From positions 1 to 45,041 of the forward strand of contig WGNP01000019.1 of the NCBI GenBank assembly GCA_016124495.1: a stretch of 45,041 nt of DNA, written 5' to 3'. The stretch is from Hyphomonas sp. (GTDB lineage: Bacteria; Pseudomonadota; Alphaproteobacteria; Caulobacterales; Hyphomonadaceae). A program made the translations under genes and the position numbers. Each line of letters starts with the position of its first letter. Position 1 is the stretch's first letter. Shown piece by piece: positions 1 to 7,791 of the stretch. The notes below the pieces were generated by a model. That model was not told the DNA's origin. It was given only the letters and a program-made list of their open reading frames with translations, and made no database searches.

Positions 1-218
1 ACCTCCGGGCCTATGCCAGCGTTCCGGAAGCCCGCGCCGGGATCGGCCGATACATCAACTTCTACAATACCAGACGGCCTCACTCATCGCTTGACCGGCA
101 GACGCCGGATCAGGCCTACTTCAACGCGCTGCAGCCAATCCTGGTTGCGGCATAACCCGAAGGGCAGAGATCCACTTATAGAGCGACCGGGATCTGTTCA
201 GACAAACCGAACCACCTC
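1..218 (+). mobile_element. Right-hand end of an IS3-family insertion sequence (rest lies outside the window)
   Basis: The window opens inside an IS element: the last 50 codons of a DDE transposase, then about 60 bases of non-coding DNA. The probable terminus is near 218, where the bases reading accacctc (211-218) match the outer tip that I recall for this group of IS3 elements. The left end is not visible, so the target duplication cannot be checked. Immediately beyond the tip lies the 3' part of a membrane protein gene on the other strand, whose last codons and stop appear to come from the IS. The exact boundary is an inference. Confidence 0.65.
3..155 (+). CDS. IS3-family transposase (OrfB), C-terminal fragment
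   Basis: The frame that begins at base 3 is open from the window edge to TAA at 153-155 and carries FYNTRRPHSSLDRQTPDQAY. This is the end of the integrase core (rve) of IS3-family OrfB transposases, including the RPH stretch just after the catalytic glutamate region. The catalytic residues themselves lie upstream, outside the window. The product cuts and joins the ends of its own element; whether the copy is intact cannot be judged. Only the last 50 residues are visible. Confidence 0.8.
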   Translation, partial: LRAYASVPEARAGIGRYINFYNTRRPHSSLDRQTPDQAYFNALQPILVAA

Positions 219-1142
219 TTCGGTCCGGCCGACGCGCTCGACTTCGGCGATATAGGCTTCGACGCCTTCCACCGAGCGGGTCTCCGGTGGAATTACTTCC
301 AGCTGGCGCCGCCAGTCGGCCAGCTGCGTTTCAAGGACATCGCGGTTCGTCGCGGCGCTGGAGACTTGGGCGGCGACCGTCAAGTTATTGGAGCTGATAT
401 ACATCTGTGTACCGAGGATCGAGGCGCCCGAGCCGACCAGTGCGAAGAGCAGCGAGCGCAGGCTTTCCCACATGCGCTTGCTGGCCGCATGCCAGTAGAC
501 AAAAGTGAAGCCGCCAAACGACACGACGGCGGCAATGACGCCGGCGGTGCCCCAGATGGTCGATTCCAGCGGATCAGTGACGGTCGAGGCAAAGGCCTGG
601 TAGTTGGCAAAATCGGAAAGGCCCGCCGCCATGAGGCCCGCGATCACAAAGATCAGCGCAAGGAGTGCAACGATCGTCTTCTCGCCCTGGCCGTTGCGGC
701 GCTTTGCGCACTCGGCCCCAATTTCGGCGAGGCGGATTTCACGTTTGGCCTTGATCTCCGCGGCTGAGGGCAACTTCTCGTGCAGTTCATAGACCTGGGG
801 CGGAGTCTTCAGCACGGGATTGACCGCGCGCGCGATCATGGAGAAGTCGGCGTCAATGGGCGGAGGAGGAGGTGCGTCGACATCGACCCGCAGGGCCGGG
901 AGGTCGCTTCGCGGGCTTTCCAGCTTGTGGATCAGGTCGCGCAGCGCGCCTGTCTCGCGATATTGTTTGCAGCTATAGGTACCCGCCTGAAAGTTTAGCG
1001 ACAGCGTGTTGTCGGAGGCGACACAATCGTCGTGCAGCGGGCAGGCATGCCGGGCATCCGTCAGGTCCTGGCTCGCCTCGTCGCTGAGGCGGAGCAGTTC
1101 TGCCACGCGCTGCGTTTCTTTCAGGCGGCGCTCATCCGTCAT
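198..1142 (-). CDS. Hypothetical membrane protein, 3' end cut by the IS element
   Basis: About 314 residues from ATG at 1142 (MTDERRLKETQRV), which has GAGGAG about 11 bases upstream; an in-frame start at 1196 is possible but less natural. The N-terminal third is soluble, with cysteines near residues 33, 40 and 59 and a short proline run near residue 91. Three hydrophobic segments follow at about 156-176, 198-218 and 232-252, then a charged helical tail. The final residues EEVVRFV and the stop at 198-200 fall in what looks like the IS terminus, so the natural C-terminus is probably lost. I do not recognise the family. The layout (soluble head, three membrane spans, coiled-coil-like tail) gives no function. 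It may be an inactive remnant. Confidence 0.6.
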   Translation of the reverse strand: MTDERRLKETQRVAELLRLSDEASQDLTDARHACPLHDDCVASDNTLSLNFQAGTYSCKQYRETGALRDLIHKLESPRSDLPALRVDVDAPPPPPIDADFSMIARAVNPVLKTPPQVYELHEKLPSAAEIKAKREIRLAEIGAECAKRRNGQGEKTIVALLALIFVIAGLMAAGLSDFANYQAFASTVTDPLESTIWGTAGVIAAVVSFGGFTFVYWHAASKRMWESLRSLLFALVGSGASILGTQMYISSNNLTVAAQVSSAATNRDVLETQLADWRRQLEVIPPETRSVEGVEAYIAEVERVGRTEEVVRFV

Positions 1143-1369
1143 CTCTGCCCCAACTCCTCGCCGCCCCATCTGGCCGAAGTGATGGGCGCCCGTCACCCCG
1201 CCTGCACCGGCACGATCACACTTACAGTAGCGATGCCGCGCGGCTGAGTATTTACCTTATATTGACAGGCCAACAGGTCTTAATCAGGTATTGAGGCGTG
1301 GAGAGTGAGACTTACCCGCAACGGGAAACCGCCACCCAGTCTGGCGGAATGCAAAGGACCGACCTGCAA

Positions 1370-2260
1370 ATGACACCCCGCTCCATCGCGATCCCGAAAA
1401 CCTGGAAAACCTTCGATATTCCGAGCTTCTTCTCTGCCTTTGCCTATCCCGTTCTCGGTGTGGCGCTGTTCGTGACGATGGTCTTGCTCGGCGTCTTCGT
1501 CAGCCAGCTCACCTTCCACTTGTGGTACGTGCCGCTCGCCTTCGGCGTGATCGCCTTTTCGGTCTTCTGGTGCAATATGGGCATCGGCCCCCTCCACCGT
1601 ATCCTGCAGCACCGCGCCGGGGAGCTGGCCCCGCCTGCCCAGGTGGTCGCCATGCTCAACCTGTTCTTCGCGATGCAGGGCCGTGTCCGCGACTGGGTAA
1701 ACTATCACTCACAGCATCACCGTTTCGCGGATCAGCCGGGTGATCCGCACAATCCGTTGGAGTCCAAGCGCTGGGCCTGGGTGGGCTGGATCCTCTGGCG
1801 CGACCAGAAGGACGTCGAGCGTCCCTGGCCGCTCTGGCTGAAGAAACATCCGATCATTGTCTGGATGGACGAGTTCTATATCCAGTTCAGCATCGTGATC
1901 CATTTCGTGGTGCCGGCGATCATCTACCTGATCGTCTGGATGGCGGGTGGCTCGCTCGTGCTCACCGCGCTGCTGCATGCCAGCGTCATCATCGGCCGCG
2001 CCATCCAGTTCCATGCCACGGTCTACGGCATCAACGTGCTCGGCCACCTGAAAACGCCTGTCTGGGCAGATCACATGATGGCGTTGCTCACCGGCGGCGA
2101 GGCGTTCCACGACCACCATCATGACCAGCCGCAAAGCGCGTTGCACCGTCCGCGCAGGGGTGTCTGGAACCGGATCGTCGACTATAACGGCACGGTTCTG
2201 CTTCTCCTCGAGAAGATCGGCTGGGTGAAAAACCTGAAGATCGCGCCGCAGTTCACCTAG
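1370..2260 (+). CDS. Membrane fatty acid desaturase, acyl-CoA/acyl-lipid delta-9 type
   Basis: This is a di-iron membrane desaturase of the family that introduces a cis double bond into a fatty acyl chain using O2 and reduced electron carriers. The histidine boxes are visible in order: HRILQHR, then HSQHHRF, then EAFHDHHHD near the C-terminus, with hydrophobic stretches before and between them, as in stearoyl-CoA desaturase relatives. The length of about 296 residues is normal. The start is uncertain: ATG at 1370 has AAAGGA 11 bases upstream and begins MTPRSIAIPK; ATG 1349 and GTG 1298 are in frame but have poor ribosome sites. No ferredoxin or reductase gene is adjacent. The gene is followed by its own hairpin at 2292-2327. 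Confidence 0.85.
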   Translation: MTPRSIAIPKTWKTFDIPSFFSAFAYPVLGVALFVTMVLLGVFVSQLTFHLWYVPLAFGVIAFSVFWCNMGIGPLHRILQHRAGELAPPAQVVAMLNLFFAMQGRVRDWVNYHSQHHRFADQPGDPHNPLESKRWAWVGWILWRDQKDVERPWPLWLKKHPIIVWMDEFYIQFSIVIHFVVPAIIYLIVWMAGGSLVLTALLHASVIIGRAIQFHATVYGINVLGHLKTPVWADHMMALLTGGEAFHDHHHDQPQSALHRPRRGVWNRIVDYNGTVLLLLEKIGWVKNLKIAPQFT

Positions 2261-2291
2261 ACGCTCTTTCGCATCTGCAGCAACGAATTCT

Positions 2292-2327
2292 GGGAAGCGC
2301 CCCCTTTAAACGGGTGGGCGCTTTCCC
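2292..2327 (+). terminator. Putative terminator after the desaturase gene
   Basis: The arms gggaagcgccc and gggcgctttccc pair over about 11 bp with one bulged A, separated by a loop rich in T and A. It lies 31 bases after the desaturase stop. There is only a short T run inside the right arm and none beyond it, so intrinsic termination is plausible rather than proven. Confidence 0.5.
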
Positions 2328-2372
2328 ATTTAGGTTGTCCGGGGCGTGGGGGCGCATCACGGAGGACTGCCC

Positions 2373-3056
2373 ATGACCAGCACAGACACAAACGCCCATC
2401 CGGCGGCGCATACCCACGCGTACATCCTCCTTGATCGGACGGGCTCTATGTCGAGCATCTGGACCGAAGCGCTCGGTTCGGTGAACGCCTATGTTGACGC
2501 CCTGACCAGGCCTGCGGATGGTGCGAAGCCATCCGGCGATGATAAGGTCACGCTCGCGGTGTTCGACCACCAGGGCGGCCTGAAGTTCGACCTGCTCCGC
2601 CGCGGGGTGACGGCGGCGACCTGGAACAAGGTGACCGATGACGAGGCAAGCCCGCGCGGTATGACGCCGCTGTTCGACTCGATTGCCCGCATTGTTGCGC
2701 TGGCAGAAGGCGACGCGCCGCAGCGCGCCGTGATCGTCATCATGACCGACGGCGAGGAGAACTCGTCGCGGGAAGTGACGAAGGACGGCGCCAAGGCGGC
2801 GCTCGACCGCGCGCGGGCCAGGGGCTGGGAGGTCGTGTTCCTAGGCGCCGAGTTCGGCAAGTTTGCTGACGCCGAAGCCGTCGGCGTCATCCACTCCAAG
2901 GCCATGGCGGTCAGCGCCGGAAGCATGGACCTGTCGATGCGCAAGCTCGCGTCCAAGAGCCGGAAGTATTTCGAGGCTGCCGAAGCGATGGGCTTCAATG
3001 CCGAGGATCGCAATGAATCCGGTGAAGAGGACGTGAAACGCCGAAAGGGCAGTTGA
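2373..3056 (+). CDS. VWA-domain protein, cytoplasmic paralogue
   Basis: A 227-residue single-domain von Willebrand factor A protein. The metal-ion-dependent adhesion site is recognisable: DRTGSMS (Asp21, Thr23, Ser25), the RGMTPL threonine in the middle, and the aspartate of IMTDGEEN. VWA domains bind protein ligands through a divalent metal, often as scaffolds. No signal peptide is present, so it should act in the cytoplasm. ATG at 2373 is chosen over GTG 2346 because GGAGG sits 7 bases upstream. A close paralogue with an export signal follows 170 bases downstream, separated by a hairpin, so the two are probably transcribed separately. Both end in a similar basic tail (EEDVKRRKGS here). The partner and role are unknown. 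Confidence 0.85.
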   Translation: MTSTDTNAHPAAHTHAYILLDRTGSMSSIWTEALGSVNAYVDALTRPADGAKPSGDDKVTLAVFDHQGGLKFDLLRRGVTAATWNKVTDDEASPRGMTPLFDSIARIVALAEGDAPQRAVIVIMTDGEENSSREVTKDGAKAALDRARARGWEVVFLGAEFGKFADAEAVGVIHSKAMAVSAGSMDLSMRKLASKSRKYFEAAEAMGFNAEDRNESGEEDVKRRKGS

Positions 3057-3112
3057 TCCGTCTCCTGACGGGTGAAGTCTGAACGGCTGTTCAGCTTGCG
3101 GCCAAATTCAGG

Positions 3113-3141
3113 AAGGGCTGCCCCTCAAAAGGCGGCCCTTT
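3113..3141 (+). terminator. Putative terminator between the two VWA genes
   Basis: The arms aagggctgcc and ggcggccctt (one wobble pair) enclose a loop of cctcaaaa and are followed by tta. The position 57 bases after the first VWA gene fits a factor-independent terminator. Confidence 0.55.
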
Positions 3142-3225
3142 ACCTTTGCTTCGGCGGAATCGCGTCACAGACGCGCCTCAATCGGGGCGCAGCTTTCCTT
3201 CACCGAACACGAGAAGGGACGCACC

Positions 3226-3981
3226 ATGAAATTCTCCAGAGCACTGATCGCCGTAGCCGCAGGCTTTGCACTCGCTGCCACCTCGCAGGCCAAGATCCTC
3301 CCGAAACCGGCGAAATCCGATACGGTCCAGTCGTACATCCTGCTCGACCGGACAGGCTCGATGTCCGACATCTGGGAAGAGGCGCTGACCTCGGTGAACG
3401 CCTATGCCGACAGCTTTGCGGCAGACGCGCCGGGCGCCGAAATCGCCGGCGGCGATATCAACACCGCCGTCACGCTCGCCGTGTTCGACCATCAGGACGG
3501 CCTGCAGTTCGATGTGCTCCGCGACAAGGTCGATCCTGTGAAATGGGTGGATGTGACGAATGACGAAGCCAACCCGCGCGGTATGACGCCCCTCTATGAC
3601 GCCATCGGCCGCATCGTGAACCGCGCCGAAGCCGACGCGCCCGAGAAAGCCGTGATCGTCATCATGACGGACGGCCTTGAAAACTCCTCCAGCGAACTGA
3701 CCAACCAGGGCGCCAAGGCGGCGCTCGACCGGGCCCGTGCCCGCGGCTGGGAAGTCGTATTCCTCGGCGCGGAGTTCGCCAGTTTCTCGGACGCAGAATC
3801 TGTCGGCATGGCCTCGTCGAAAACTATGGCCGTCGGCCAGGGCCGGATGCAGGAGTCGATGGACAACCTCGCCCAGAAGGCCCGCGCCTATGGCAAGGGC
3901 GCCGCGCCTGCTGTCGAGTTCAACGAGGCCGACCGCGCCATCGCTGACGAAGAAGGCGTGAAGGAGCGCAAGGGCCAGTAA
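3226..3981 (+). CDS. VWA-domain protein, exported paralogue
   Basis: 251 residues with an N-terminal signal peptide (MKFSRALIAVAAGFALAATSQA, cleavage probable after residue 22), followed by a VWA domain nearly collinear with the preceding gene. The MIDAS residues are DRTGSMSDIW (Asp41, Thr43, Ser45), the RGMTPL threonine and the aspartate of IMTDGLEN. It should therefore sit in the periplasm or be secreted. A ribosome site (GAAGGGA) lies 7 bases before ATG. Long identical stretches shared with the upstream gene, such as ALDRARARGWEVVFLGAEF, indicate a tandem duplication in which one copy gained or lost the export signal. The tail EEGVKERKGQ matches the tail of the cytoplasmic copy. Function unknown. 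Confidence 0.87.
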   Translation: MKFSRALIAVAAGFALAATSQAKILPKPAKSDTVQSYILLDRTGSMSDIWEEALTSVNAYADSFAADAPGAEIAGGDINTAVTLAVFDHQDGLQFDVLRDKVDPVKWVDVTNDEANPRGMTPLYDAIGRIVNRAEADAPEKAVIVIMTDGLENSSSELTNQGAKAALDRARARGWEVVFLGAEFASFSDAESVGMASSKTMAVGQGRMQESMDNLAQKARAYGKGAAPAVEFNEADRAIADEEGVKERKGQ

Positions 3982-4005
3982 CGCTTCGCCTCGCTCGAAA
4001 GCGCA

Positions 4006-4032
4006 AAGGCCCGCTCGGACCGAGCGGGCCTT
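4006..4032 (+). terminator. Terminator hairpin after the exported VWA gene
   Basis: A perfect 12-bp stem (aaggcccgctcg and cgagcgggcctt) with a 3-base loop, 24 bases after the stop codon. The T tract is only two bases within the stem end, then ctgcat, so its strength is uncertain. Confidence 0.65.
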
Positions 4033-4144
4033 CTGCATGCGAGAGAGGGTGAGAATCCCTGAGAGAAAATGAGAATCTTTGGCACACCCCTGATAAGAAT
4101 TCGCGGCGCGGTGTCATACGCCTGAGAGCCGACGGGAGGGAAAA

Positions 4145-4555
4145 ATGCTTAAAACACGCCCTGCCACACGCCGCCTCGCCGGCGGGTTCAATGCCGCGCG
4201 GCCATACCTGTTCTGCGGCGCCCTGCTGGCAGGCAGCGCCCTCGCAATGACCTGACCCGACGACTTGCGCTTCGCCCGCACCGTTCCCGGCGAGTTGCAG
4301 ACCTTCCTGATTTCAAGCGGTTTTCTGGACCTCGGCACGTGGGCAGGCGCCCGGCCTCAGCGCGCGGGAACCGGAGGTTCTGAGCCTCTTCGCCGACGGC
4401 CTCGTCAACAAGGAAATTGCCACGCGCCTGAACGTTTCTCCCGACACGGTGAAAACCCATGTCGCCCGTGTTCTCGAAAACTGGAAGTGAGCCGCCTCAC
4501 TGCCGCGCTCGCCCGGGCTAGGAAACATGGCCTTTTGCCCTGCAATCAAGTGTGA
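4145..4555 (+). pseudogene. LuxR-type (GerE HTH) small regulator, inactivated
   Basis: Translation begins well at ATG 4145 after GGGAGGG, with a hydrophobic N-terminal segment (LFCGALLAGSALA). TGA at 4253-4255 interrupts the frame where relatives would be expected to have TGG. The same frame continues (LRFARTVPGELQTF) to about 4350. A one-base shift then moves the GerE helix-turn-helix (LSAREPEVLSLFADGLVNKE, TVKTHVARVLE) into the next frame, where it ends at TGA 4488. The original frame resumes at the A run 4477-4480 with KLEVSRLTAALARARKHGLL, the standard end of a LuxR HTH. One nonsense change and two compensating one-base shifts in 400 bases mean no working protein. The ancestor was probably a short membrane-anchored DNA-binding regulator. 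Confidence 0.8.
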
Positions 4556-4627
4556 TCTGGCGAAAATCACTTTCTCGGGCGATTGTGGCAACGTGCTGCT
4601 GACGGATGGTTTGCCGGGTAACCCGCA

Positions 4628-5182
4628 ATGGAGTTCCTCATATTGCAACGCATCCTGAACAATGGCGTCATCACCGGCCTGATCGTCGGTATCCCGGTGA
4701 TTCTCCTGGCGTTGGCACTCGGCGAGGCCTACCCGAGCGGCGCCCCCGGCATGGCTATCGGCTACACCACGATGCTGGCGGCGCTCAGCATCATCTTCCA
4801 TGCGATCAAGTGCCCGCGTGATGTGGTGAATGGCGGCGTCATCAAGTTCCTGCCGGCCTTCCTTATGGGGCTCGGAATCAGCGCCGTGGCGGGCGTCCTC
4901 TACGTGCCGGCCCGGGAAGCTACGCTTGCCATCAGCAGCATGGATTTCGGCGGGATGTATGCCGGATATCCGGTCGAGGCGGCCAGGGCCTGCGGCGCCG
5001 GCGAGACCGAGATTGCCGCAGAGCCGGCCAGGGCGCAGGATTTTGCGAAGATGTACGCTAACCCGCTCTTCCGCATGCCGATCACCTCCGTGGAGGTCCT
5101 GCCGGCTGGAATCCCCGTGTCGCTGACCCCCGCACTCCTGCTGCGCAACAGCCGCATCATGCCGGCCAGAGCGGCGGCCTAG
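4628..5182 (+). CDS. DUF4199 family membrane protein
   Basis: 184 residues with an N-terminal run NNGVITGLIVGIPVI and four predicted membrane spans (about 11-31, 38-58, 73-95 and 140-165), the arrangement of DUF4199 proteins. The conserved features GMAIGYTTML, MDFGGMYAGYPVEAAR and the polar segment before the last span are present. DUF4199 proteins have no established biochemical role. The gene overlaps the convergent nitroreductase gene by 4 bases at 5179-5182. The long polar loop between spans 3 and 4 is typical of the family, so the gene looks complete. It has no obvious operon partner. Confidence 0.75.
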   Translation: MEFLILQRILNNGVITGLIVGIPVILLALALGEAYPSGAPGMAIGYTTMLAALSIIFHAIKCPRDVVNGGVIKFLPAFLMGLGISAVAGVLYVPAREATLAISSMDFGGMYAGYPVEAARACGAGETEIAAEPARAQDFAKMYANPLFRMPITSVEVLPAGIPVSLTPALLLRNSRIMPARAAA

Positions 5183-5856
5183 TCCTCGAACCCGCGGAAT
5201 ACCGCGGCTTCGTCCACCGACTTGCGTTTCGAGACAACGGCGTTGGCCGGGAAAGTATCATCCGGCCAGCCCATCGCCACGCAGGTCTGGATCACCTGGT
5301 CATCCGGGATGCCGGCTTCGGCGCGCACCACCGGGCTCTGCATGATGCCCTGCGAGTTGATTACGCAGCCGAGGCCCCGGTTCCAGGCCGCGTTGACGAG
5401 GCAGTTGACCACGCCGCCGCAATCGAACGGCGCGATGTCGCTGCCCTGGATCGACTTGTCATAGGTGATGACGATGGAGACCGGCGCATCGAACTGGCGG
5501 AAACCGCGCAGGATCCAGTCATTACGCTTTTCCTTGTTGTCGCGCTCGATACCCATCGCCTCGAACAGCTGGATCGCGATCTCGATCTGGCGCTTGCGGT
5601 GCTCGCCGGCATATTCCGGGCCGAGGCGGAATTCGCGGCTGTGCGGCACGCCGGCGAGGTTGCGTTCCACATTGCCGGCGCGAATCCGGTCGAGCACCTC
5701 GCCGGTGACGACATAGAAGTTCCAGGGCTGGGTGTTCAGCGAGGTGGGCGCGCGCATCGCGATCTCGAGGAGCTCCCGGATCAGCGCTTTCGGAACCGGC
5801 TTCTTCTGGTAGCCCCGGATGCTGCGGCGGCCACGCACAACGTCATCGAATTCCAC
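5179..5856 (-). CDS. Nitroreductase family protein (FMN-dependent)
   Basis: 225 residues of the FMN-binding nitroreductase fold. Visible signatures are RRSIRGYQ near the N-terminus (FMN phosphate contact), MRAPTSLNTQPW (the family SxxNxQPW element) and GLGCVINSQG with a final KRKSVDEAA stretch. Such enzymes reduce nitro groups, quinones or enones with NAD(P)H; the physiological substrate here is unknown. The start is GTG at 5856: AGGAG lies 6 bases upstream and the protein then begins EFDDVVRGRRS. The open frame runs further upstream but that part is not protein-like. It is transcribed divergently from the MaoC gene at 5992. Confidence 0.88.
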   Translation of the reverse strand: MEFDDVVRGRRSIRGYQKKPVPKALIRELLEIAMRAPTSLNTQPWNFYVVTGEVLDRIRAGNVERNLAGVPHSREFRLGPEYAGEHRKRQIEIAIQLFEAMGIERDNKEKRNDWILRGFRQFDAPVSIVITYDKSIQGSDIAPFDCGGVVNCLVNAAWNRGLGCVINSQGIMQSPVVRAEAGIPDDQVIQTCVAMGWPDDTFPANAVVSKRKSVDEAAVFRGFED

Positions 5857-5991
5857 ATCGCACTCCTGTCGCGGTCTCGCGCCTGTTCTAGCGCCGCCTT
5901 TGGCTGCTGCATCCCCTCCCGCCGCGTCAGGCTTGCCAATGTGGTGGGTTGCGGCAACTTCCGGCCGGTCAGGACACGCAGGGCAGGTCGC

Positions 5992-6459
5992 ATGAAATAC
6001 TTCGAGGACATGGTGATCGGCACGCGCACGCGCTCTTCGCGCACCTACAGGGTGACACGTGAAGAGGTGATCGAGTTCGCCACGAAGTATGATCCCCAGC
6101 CGTTCCATCTGGATGACGAGGCCGCGAAGACCACGTTCTTTGGCCGTCTTTCGGCGTCCGGCTGGCATACCGGCGCGATGGTGATGCGGCTGATGGTCGA
6201 CACCTGGAAGGATACCGAGCCGACCGCCGGTCTCGGCTCTCCCGGCATCGATGAGCTCAGATGGGTAAAACCGGTCTATCCCGGCGATGAGCTGTCGGTC
6301 GAAATGGAATTCATCGACAAGCGTCGTTCGAAATCCCGTCCCGAAATGGGCCTCACCAAGACGAAGCAGACCGTCACCAACCAGCACGGGGAGGTCGTCA
6401 TGACGATGGTCTCCAACGGCCTCCTGCGCGTGCGCGATCCGTCTGCGCCGCTCGACTAA
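5992..6459 (+). CDS. MaoC-like (R)-hydratase / dehydratase
   Basis: 155 residues forming a single hotdog domain of the MaoC type: FATKYDPQPFHLDDEAA contains the catalytic Asp and His of (R)-specific enoyl-CoA hydratases, followed by ASGWHTGAMVMRL and the basic C-terminal strand. These enzymes add water across trans-2-enoyl thioesters. ATG 5992 (MKYFEDM) is chosen because the upstream open frame is unlike protein; CAGG lies 7-8 bases before it. It ends at a strong bidirectional hairpin facing a short-chain dehydrogenase gene, so a shared role in acyl-CoA metabolism is possible but not shown. Confidence 0.87.
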   Translation: MKYFEDMVIGTRTRSSRTYRVTREEVIEFATKYDPQPFHLDDEAAKTTFFGRLSASGWHTGAMVMRLMVDTWKDTEPTAGLGSPGIDELRWVKPVYPGDELSVEMEFIDKRRSKSRPEMGLTKTKQTVTNQHGEVVMTMVSNGLLRVRDPSAPLD

Positions 6460-6463
6460 CAAA

Positions 6464-6489
6464 AAAGCCCGCTCCGGAGAGCGGGCTTT
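6464..6489. terminator. Bidirectional terminator between MaoC and SDR genes
   Basis: A perfect 11-bp stem aaagcccgctc / gagcgggcttt with loop cgga, preceded by a run of A and carrying three T at the other side. It stands between two convergent genes and can serve both. Confidence 0.8.
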
Positions 6490-6531
6490 CCAAGTCCATT
6501 GCTAAAGGGCGAAAGCCCCGCGAGCAATCGA

Positions 6532-7311
6532 TTAACGAGGCGCCATGCGAATGGCGCCGTCGAGGCGGACGTCTTCGCCGTTGAAATAGGCGTTGCGGCA
6601 CATCTCGACCGCCAGCGAAGCGTACTCTTCCGGATGGCCGAGACGGGCCGGGTGGGGCACCTGCGCGCCGAGGGCGGCTTTCACGGGCTCCGGCGCGGCG
6701 GCCAGCAGCGGGGTGTTGAAGATGCCCGGCAGGATCGTGTTCACACGGATGAAATCACGGCTGAGGTCGCGCGCGATCGGAAGCGTCATGCCGACGACGC
6801 CGCCCTTGGAGGCGGAGTAGGCGGCCTGGCCGATCTGGCCGTCTTCGGCGGCAACTGAAGCGGTGTTGACGATTGCGCCGCGCTCGCCGTCGATCGGATC
6901 AAGCGTCAGCATGCCGGCGGCCGATTTGGCGATGCAGCGGAAGGTGCCGACGAGGTTGATCTGGATGATCAGGTTGAATTTATCGAGCGGGAAGTGTTCC
7001 GGCGCGCCGGTTTCCTTGTTGCGGCTGGCGGTCTTGATCGCGTTGCCGGTGCCGGCACAGTTGATCAGGATCCGCTCCTGGCCGATGGCGGCGCGGGACT
7101 TGGCGAAACCGGCATCGACCGAGGCTTCATCGGTCACGTTGACGTTACAGAAAACGCCGCCGAGTTCCCTGGCGAGAGCTTCGCCTTTTTCGGCGTTGAG
7201 GTCGAACAGGGCGACCTTGACGCCGTAGGAGGCCAGTTTGCGGGCGGTTGCGGCCCCGAGGCCGGAAGCGCCACCCGTGATGACGGCGGAGATGTTCGAG
7301 TTCAATTCCAT
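6532..7311 (-). CDS. Short-chain dehydrogenase, 3-hydroxyacyl-CoA dehydrogenase type 2-like
   Basis: 259 residues of a classical SDR. The NAD-binding TGGASGLG motif is at 12-19, NCAG marks the cofactor site, the active-site serine lies in IVNTASVAAEDG, and YSASK supplies the catalytic Tyr and Lys. The final LDGAIRMAPR and the region PHPARLGHPEEYA resemble human HSD17B10 and its bacterial relatives, which oxidise 3-hydroxyacyl-CoA in branched-chain and fatty acid degradation. AAGGAAGG stands 9 bases before the ATG. The neighbouring MaoC hydratase would supply the previous type of step, though the two genes are convergent. The substrate is inferred. Confidence 0.88.
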   Translation of the reverse strand: MELNSNISAVITGGASGLGAATARKLASYGVKVALFDLNAEKGEALARELGGVFCNVNVTDEASVDAGFAKSRAAIGQERILINCAGTGNAIKTASRNKETGAPEHFPLDKFNLIIQINLVGTFRCIAKSAAGMLTLDPIDGERGAIVNTASVAAEDGQIGQAAYSASKGGVVGMTLPIARDLSRDFIRVNTILPGIFNTPLLAAAPEPVKAALGAQVPHPARLGHPEEYASLAVEMCRNAYFNGEDVRLDGAIRMAPR

Positions 7312-7389
7312 GGGCAGCTGCCTTCCTTTGATGTTGACCGAGTTATCAGTTATGACCGCACTGCACTATAATGCCGCTAGGAGAGCGCA

Positions 7390-7791
7390 ATGACTGACGC
7401 AGCGGAAATCATCAATACGGTGAAGGGCGAAGGTGGCGTCTACCTTCCCAAGTCGATCCAGCGCAATGAGCGCGTGGCGCGCGGCCTGATTCCCAAGCTG
7501 CTGCGCCTGGCCGGCCAGCTTCCGTTCGCGGACGACCTCGCCAGCGCCTATTACTGCGCCCGCGACCCGTTGACGCCCGCCAAGGCGAAGGCCGTGCTGT
7601 TTGCGACGGCGGCCTATTTTGTCATGCCGGCCGACATGCTGCCGGATGTCATCGTCGGCCTTGGCTTTACCGATGACGCTGCCGTGCTCGCCACCGCGCT
7701 CGGCGTGGTCGGCTCGCAGGTCAAGGAACGTCACCGCGTGATGGCGCGCCGCCTTCTGCGCCTGCCCGAGCCCATCGGAGACAAGACCTGA
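7390..7791 (+). CDS. YkvA family (DUF1232) protein
   Basis: 133 residues with the DUF1232 core: AKAVLFATAAYFVMPADMLPDV, a membrane hairpin ending in the conserved P-x-D-x-[IL]-P-D pattern, then GFTDDAAVLATAL. Proteins of this family are small and membrane-associated, and of unknown function. AGGAG lies 7 bases before ATG. Its stop TGA (7789-7791) overlaps the probable CTG start of the next gene, so the two are likely translated together. Confidence 0.85.
   Translation: MTDAAEIINTVKGEGGVYLPKSIQRNERVARGLIPKLLRLAGQLPFADDLASAYYCARDPLTPAKAKAVLFATAAYFVMPADMLPDVIVGLGFTDDAAVLATALGVVGSQVKERHRVMARRLLRLPEPIGDKT

Noticed and set aside
3178..4038. Minus-strand frame of 286 codons over the exported VWA gene
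   Set aside because: Mirror of the VWA gene; the plus strand has signal peptide, MIDAS residues and ribosome site.
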